DNA from: DATJSN01 sp035504095
GTDB taxonomy: Bacteria; Planctomycetota; Phycisphaerae; WQYP01
Direction of reading: 5' to 3'
DNA length: 18,034 nucleotides
Assembly: GCA_035504095.1 (NCBI GenBank)
Contig: DATJSN010000034.1
Coordinates: 1 to 18,034 of the forward strand
Below are positions 14,337 to 18,034 of the stretch, one piece after another (positions within the stretch are counted from its first letter, which is position 1; each line of letters starts with the position of its first letter). The notes under the pieces were generated by a model. It was given only the letters and a program-made list of their open reading frames with translations. It was not told the DNA's origin and searched no databases. A program made the position numbers and the translations under genes.

Positions 14337-16193
14337 ATGAAACGCCGCGACGAATTACGCAATATCGCCATTATCGCCCACGTCGATCATGGCAAAACCA
14401 CGCTGGTGGACGCCTTGCTGCGCCAGTCGGGCATGTTCCGCGTGGGACAAATGGACGAAAAAACGCTGATTCTGGACAACAACCCGCTGGAGCGCGAACG
14501 CGGCATCACCATCCTGGCCAAAAATGTGGCCATGAATTACAGCGACACCAAAGGCATTCGCCGCAAAATCAACATCATCGACACGCCCGGCCACGCCGAT
14601 TTCGGCGGCGAGGTGGAACGTGTATTGAAAATGGCCGATGGCGTACTATTGCTGGTGGACGCGTTTGAAGGACCGATGCCGCAGACGCGATTTGTACTTA
14701 AAAAAGCCTTTCACTATCACCTCAAGCCGATTGTGGTGATCAACAAAATTGACCGCCACGACGCGCGGCCCGATGAAGTGCTCAATGAAATCTTCGATCT
14801 GTTCGTGGAACTCGAGGCGGACAATGACGCTCTGGACTTCCCCGTGATTTACGCTTCCGGACGCGAAGGTTATGCCCGCCTGGACCCCAATGATACCGTA
14901 CAGGATATGCGCCCGCTGATGGAAACCATCGTGCAGAAAATACCCGGTCCCGTGGCTGACCTGGAAAAACCGCTGCAGATGCAGATCACCAATATCGACT
15001 ACAACGAATACGTGGGCCGCATCGGCATCGGGCGTGTATTCAACGGCTATCTGAAAAGAGGCGAGAAAGTCGCCCTCATGAAACGCGACGGTAAAGTGGA
15101 AGCGCACGACATCGCCGAAGTATTTTTATTTTCCGGGCTGGGACGGGAAAAAACCGATCACGTGGAAGCCGGCGACATTTGCGCCGTCGTGGGTATCGAG
15201 GACGTGGACATCGGCGACACGATTGCCGCACCGGAACATCCCGAGGCGCTGCCTTTGATCGACGTGGACGAACCGACGCTCAGCATGATCTTCAGCGTCA
15301 ACAATTCACCCTTTGCCGGCCGTGAAGGAAAATACGTCACCAGCCGCAACCTGCGCGACCGGCTGATGCGCGAACTGCAGAGCAACGTGGCCCTGCGCGT
15401 CGAAGATACATCATCCCCCGATGCGCTGCGCGTGAGCGGGCGCGGCCTGCTGCATTTAGGTGTTTTAATTGAAAACATGCGCCGCGAAGGGTACGAGCTT
15501 CAGGTGAGCAAGCCCAAAGTCATCTTCAAGGAACTCAACGGCCACAAGTGCGAGCCGATTGAAAATCTGGTTATCGACGTACCGGAAAAGGCCGTCGGCG
15601 CGGTGATGGAAGCCGTCGGCAACCGTCGCGGTGAAATCGTCCGCATGGACACCAAGGGAAACATGAGCCACCTGGAATTCACTATTCCCGCGCGCGGGCT
15701 GATCGGCCTGCGGACAAGATTACTCAACGCGACGCAGGGTGAAGCGGTAATGCACCACACGTTTTATGATTATCAGTTCATTCGCGGCGCTCAACCGGGC
15801 CGGCAGAACGGCGTGATGGTCAGCATGGAACTTGGAACAACCAATGCTTACGCCCTGGATACGCTCCAGGAACGCGGCGTGATGTTCGTTAAACCAGGCG
15901 ATGAAGTATATGAAGGCATGGTCGTCGGCGAATACAACAAAGACACCGACATTCCAGTGAATGTATGCCGCGAAAAGAAACTTTCCAACATGCGCACCAC
16001 CGCCAGCGATAAGAACATTATTCTCAAACCGCCGCGCGACATGTCGCTGGAAATCGCGCTGGAATACATTGAAGACGATGAACTGGTGGAAGTCACTCCG
16101 GTGACCATCCGCTTGCGCAAGCGCTACCTGAAGGAAAACGAGCGCAAACGCATGAGCCGGGCCGCAGAAGCAATGGAGACAGCGGAGAATTGA
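14337..16193 (+). CDS. typA: Translational GTPase TypA/BipA
   Basis: Ribosome-binding GTPase related to EF-G that helps 50S assembly and stress or low-temperature growth. 618 aa, full length. G motifs: AHVDHGKT (14-21), RGITI (55-59), DTPGH (82-86), NKID (136-139), and a YASGREG G5 region (about 177). The later part holds the EF-G-like domains and the BipA-specific C-terminal domain (HHTFYDYQF, NGVMVSMELGTTNAYAL, EGMVVGE, DTDIPVNVCREKKLSNMR). The Lys/Arg-rich end KRYLKENERKRMSR is usual. The ATG at 14337 gives the canonical MKRRDELRNIAIIAH start. Confidence 0.97.
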   Translation: MKRRDELRNIAIIAHVDHGKTTLVDALLRQSGMFRVGQMDEKTLILDNNPLERERGITILAKNVAMNYSDTKGIRRKINIIDTPGHADFGGEVERVLKMADGVLLLVDAFEGPMPQTRFVLKKAFHYHLKPIVVINKIDRHDARPDEVLNEIFDLFVELEADNDALDFPVIYASGREGYARLDPNDTVQDMRPLMETIVQKIPGPVADLEKPLQMQITNIDYNEYVGRIGIGRVFNGYLKRGEKVALMKRDGKVEAHDIAEVFLFSGLGREKTDHVEAGDICAVVGIEDVDIGDTIAAPEHPEALPLIDVDEPTLSMIFSVNNSPFAGREGKYVTSRNLRDRLMRELQSNVALRVEDTSSPDALRVSGRGLLHLGVLIENMRREGYELQVSKPKVIFKELNGHKCEPIENLVIDVPEKAVGAVMEAVGNRRGEIVRMDTKGNMSHLEFTIPARGLIGLRTRLLNATQGEAVMHHTFYDYQFIRGAQPGRQNGVMVSMELGTTNAYALDTLQERGVMFVKPGDEVYEGMVVGEYNKDTDIPVNVCREKKLSNMRTTASDKNIILKPPRDMSLEIALEYIEDDELVEVTPVTIRLRKRYLKENERKRMSRAAEAMETAEN

Positions 16194-16212
16194 AGGGCGT
16201 TTGGAGATAAGG

Positions 16213-16230
16213 CCATTCCTCCCGGAATGG
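16213..16230. promoter_or_regulatory. Perfect hairpin covering the region before the PHP gene
   Basis: CCATTCC and GGAATGG pair perfectly around TCCC, ending seven bases before the ATG at 16238 and starting 19 bases after the typA stop. The right arm holds the only purine-rich stretch near the start, so folding could hide the ribosome binding site. It may alternatively be a weak typA terminator, but no T-run follows. Confidence 0.4.
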
Positions 16231-16237
16231 AATCCCG

Positions 16238-16957
16238 ATGGGTCAGAATCGCACCGACGTACACAATCATTTCCTCCCCGGCATCGACGACGGATGCAGT
16301 ACGTACGAAGAATCGGCCGAGTGCATCAAACGCATGATGGCCTATGGTTACAGCCGCTTTTTTCTCACGCCGCATACAGGCGCCACGGAATTCAGCGATC
16401 TGCATCCGAGAATCACGCGGGCGGCCATGAGCGAATTTCAGCGGCACATGACGCAAATGAACATCACAGCCGAATTCCGAGCCGGAGGGGAATTGCGGCT
16501 GACGCCTGAAACGACGGCGCTGGAAAATCTTGATCAGATTCCGACGTTTGGTATGAACAGCATTTTTTGCCTGGCCGATCTTTGGGAGCCGGACTGGCCG
16601 GATTGGGCCGATGCGGCGATTGACTGGCTGCATGGCCAGGGGCTTACCGTCATCCTGGCGCATCCGGAGCGCATGGAATGCATCAAAGAGAATCCGGACT
16701 TTATTGGTGAATTAGCCAAACGCGAGCTTTTGTTTCAGGGAAATCTGGGGCCGCTGGGCGGATCAGAATCTTTGCACGTCCAGCAAATAGCGGAAAAATT
16801 TCTAATGGATGGGCGCTATTTTATGCTCGGCTCGGATTGTCACCGTCCGGATCAAATCGCCACGCGCATGGCGGGCCTAGAACATGCGATCGATCTGGTC
16901 GGCGAGGCCACGGTAGACAAGCTCACGATCGAAAATCCAGGGAAATTGTGGGTGTAA
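16238..16957 (+). CDS. PHP-domain protein-tyrosine phosphatase (CpsB/YwqE type)
   Basis: 239 aa. In this family the enzyme removes phosphate from tyrosine on bacterial tyrosine kinases that steer capsule or exopolysaccharide export, using a trinuclear metal centre. The family signature DVHNHFLPGIDDG (residues 7-19) is clear. Metal ligands are present through the chain: His9, His11, Asp17, His46 (TPH), Glu85 (GGEL), His142 (ILAHPER), Asp200 and His202 (GSDCHRPD). The usual SDAH is SDCH here. No tyrosine kinase or polysaccharide gene is adjacent; typA lies 44 bases upstream in the same direction and may share its transcript. Other PHP activities cannot be excluded. Confidence 0.87.
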   Translation: MGQNRTDVHNHFLPGIDDGCSTYEESAECIKRMMAYGYSRFFLTPHTGATEFSDLHPRITRAAMSEFQRHMTQMNITAEFRAGGELRLTPETTALENLDQIPTFGMNSIFCLADLWEPDWPDWADAAIDWLHGQGLTVILAHPERMECIKENPDFIGELAKRELLFQGNLGPLGGSESLHVQQIAEKFLMDGRYFMLGSDCHRPDQIATRMAGLEHAIDLVGEATVDKLTIENPGKLWV

Positions 16958-16974
16958 AACTTGTAAAGTCCCAA

Positions 16975-18034
16975 TTAAAGGCGTGGGTCAACCGGTTCGC
17001 TTTCAAGAGCTAATACACCGAAAACACATTCATGAACGCGCGTAAGCGGTTCTCGTCGGACGAACCGTTCGAGAGATTCGATCCCCAGTGCAAATTCGCG
17101 TGAGGCCAGTGATCGTTTGGCGCCAAGCCCACGGTTTCGAAGTTCCTGAAGATGTTCCGGTGCGGTGTATTCTGCCCCGTAGATAATCCTGAGATATTCT
17201 CGCCCACGGCACTTTATGGCAGGCTGCACAAGTCCGCGCTGACCTTTGACTATAAAACTCAAAGGCTTCAATACCATACCCTCACCACCAGATGCGGTGA
17301 GTTCTTCCCACCATCTCACGCCATCGGTTAGTTGACCTGGGTCAGTTACATCAACCACTTTGTATGGAGTGGCCATAATCAATCCACCTGGAACATCGGC
17401 ACCCGAGAGTCGTTTGACTACCTCCATGTGCCAGATGTGGTCTTTGTCTGTATGCACATGACCTTCGGTTGCCAGTAGATGAAAAGGTGCAAGTTTGTAG
17501 TCATTGATTGAGTTAACGGGCCAACAATAGCGTCGGTAGGCGGCGATATAATCAATGAGCATCTGTTGCCGTTGACAATAGCGATCAAGTAACGATCCAT
17601 TTACACCGCTAATGGCCTCGGAACCACGTCGCTCTGCTTGCTGAAGCAATTGAACTGCTTCTGCGAAGGCCGCTTTGCCTGCGCTCCCGACTGCGGCATA
17701 TTGGTTGCGGAGTAGCTCTAATGCCTTTGCGGACCACGGCATAAGTTCACAATCAAGGCAGGCCCATTCCGTTTTGAATTCGTCCCACAGACCACAAGCC
17801 GTCATGGATTCACGGACGTGATCCAATAATTGATTTTCCAGAGAACGATTTTCGAAGAATCGCCGTCCTGTACGTGTGTAGCATATACCTATGCCTTCAC
17901 CAATAACCCCAAAACGCTTCCGTGCCGTGTCTTCGTCACGACAGACGATTACAACGGCACGAGATCCCATATGTTTTTGCTCGCAAATGACTTGTGGAAC
18001 TCCTTCATGGCGATAGTACCTGAAGGCTTCGGAG
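16975..18034 (-). CDS. pnkp: Bacterial polynucleotide kinase-phosphatase-ligase, C-terminal ligase domain (partial at 5' end)
   Basis: The frame is open to the right edge. The ATG at 17970 is not the start: the 21 codons before it read into FRYYRHEGVPQVICEQK and then HMGSRAVVIVCRDE. KHMGSRA is the nucleotidyl-transferase motif I of bacterial Pnkp, with its AMP-accepting lysine at 17974-17976. The remaining ligase motifs follow in order: YTRTGRRFF (Ia), LDCELMPW (III), DYKLAPFHLLA (IIIa), GGEGMVLKP (IV) and QPAIKCRGREYLRIIYG (V), then the Pnkp-specific C-terminal module. About 332 residues follow the lysine, close to a full-length family end. In the family this domain is preceded by a 5'-kinase and a metallophosphatase, which must lie beyond the window. 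Bacterial Pnkp seals broken RNA together with Hen1. The gene converges with the PHP gene, 17 bases away. Confidence 0.93.
   Translation of the reverse strand, partial: SEAFRYYRHEGVPQVICEQKHMGSRAVVIVCRDEDTARKRFGVIGEGIGICYTRTGRRFFENRSLENQLLDHVRESMTACGLWDEFKTEWACLDCELMPWSAKALELLRNQYAAVGSAGKAAFAEAVQLLQQAERRGSEAISGVNGSLLDRYCQRQQMLIDYIAAYRRYCWPVNSINDYKLAPFHLLATEGHVHTDKDHIWHMEVVKRLSGADVPGGLIMATPYKVVDVTDPGQLTDGVRWWEELTASGGEGMVLKPLSFIVKGQRGLVQPAIKCRGREYLRIIYGAEYTAPEHLQELRNRGLGAKRSLASREFALGIESLERFVRREPLTRVHECVFGVLALESEPVDPRL

Noticed and set aside
16975..17970. Complete 331-aa protein starting at the ATG at 17970
   Set aside because: That Met is inside the KHMGSRA motif and the frame stays open to the window edge, so the gene is partial rather than complete.
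1..18034. tRNA, rRNA, CRISPR arrays, riboswitches and intact insertion sequences
   Set aside because: Both strands were read for cloverleaf-like and rRNA-like sequence, repeat-spacer patterns and transposase frames; none was seen. Small RNAs without a strong motif cannot be excluded by eye.

Overview
The window looks like a chromosomal segment of a Gram-negative-type bacterium from the Planctomycetota/Verrucomicrobiota (PVC) neighbourhood, most likely Planctomycetota and perhaps class Phycisphaerae. The reasons are a lipid A gene (lpxD), a mitochondrial-like heterodimeric pyruvate dehydrogenase E1, a secreted protein whose mature end starts with an 'ATQP'-type linker, and intergenic DNA carrying 'TTTAACCACGAA' and 'CAGGCTGGAGAGCCTG' repeats that I associate with PVC genomes. 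The taxonomic call is inference; no database search was possible.

Layout. 1-365 has no recognisable gene. 366-1196 (-) is pgeF, a peptidoglycan editing enzyme. Divergent from it, 1326-2294 (+) encodes an exported protein with a secretin-like C-terminal half. A 64-bp nested palindrome (2363-2426) separates it from the convergent pdhA-pdhB pair (4523 down to 2488). 4728-5063 (+) holds two very short tandem genes, one coding for a charged 50-aa protein and one for a 58-aa protein with two membrane segments. lpxD follows at 5181-6290. 6342-6950 holds two head-to-head antitoxin-like DNA-binding genes with no toxin beside either. 7050-8789 (-) encodes a membrane-anchored Sel1 protein with 14 exact 36-residue repeats. 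hisC-hisB (8967-10660, +) form a two-gene histidine operon, convergent with a 481-aa conserved protein of unknown function (10676-12121, -). An ABC-F ATPase (12222-14171, -) is divergent from typA/bipA (14337-16193, +). typA is followed by a PHP-family phosphatase of the CpsB/YwqE type (16238-16957, +). The right edge (16975-18034, -) holds the C-terminal ligase domain of a bacterial polynucleotide kinase-phosphatase-ligase (Pnkp), whose start lies outside the window.

How the genes relate. Most are unlinked housekeeping functions: envelope (pgeF, lpxD, PHP phosphatase), carbon metabolism (pdhAB), histidine synthesis (hisCB) and translation-associated factors (ABC-F, typA). The secretin-like gene and the Sel1 gene are visibly more AT-rich than the housekeeping genes and are bordered by dispersed repeats, so they look like the accessory part. 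The best lead to a multi-gene system is Pnkp. In bacteria it works with the RNA 3'-methyltransferase Hen1 in RNA repair, so hen1 should be looked for just beyond the right edge.
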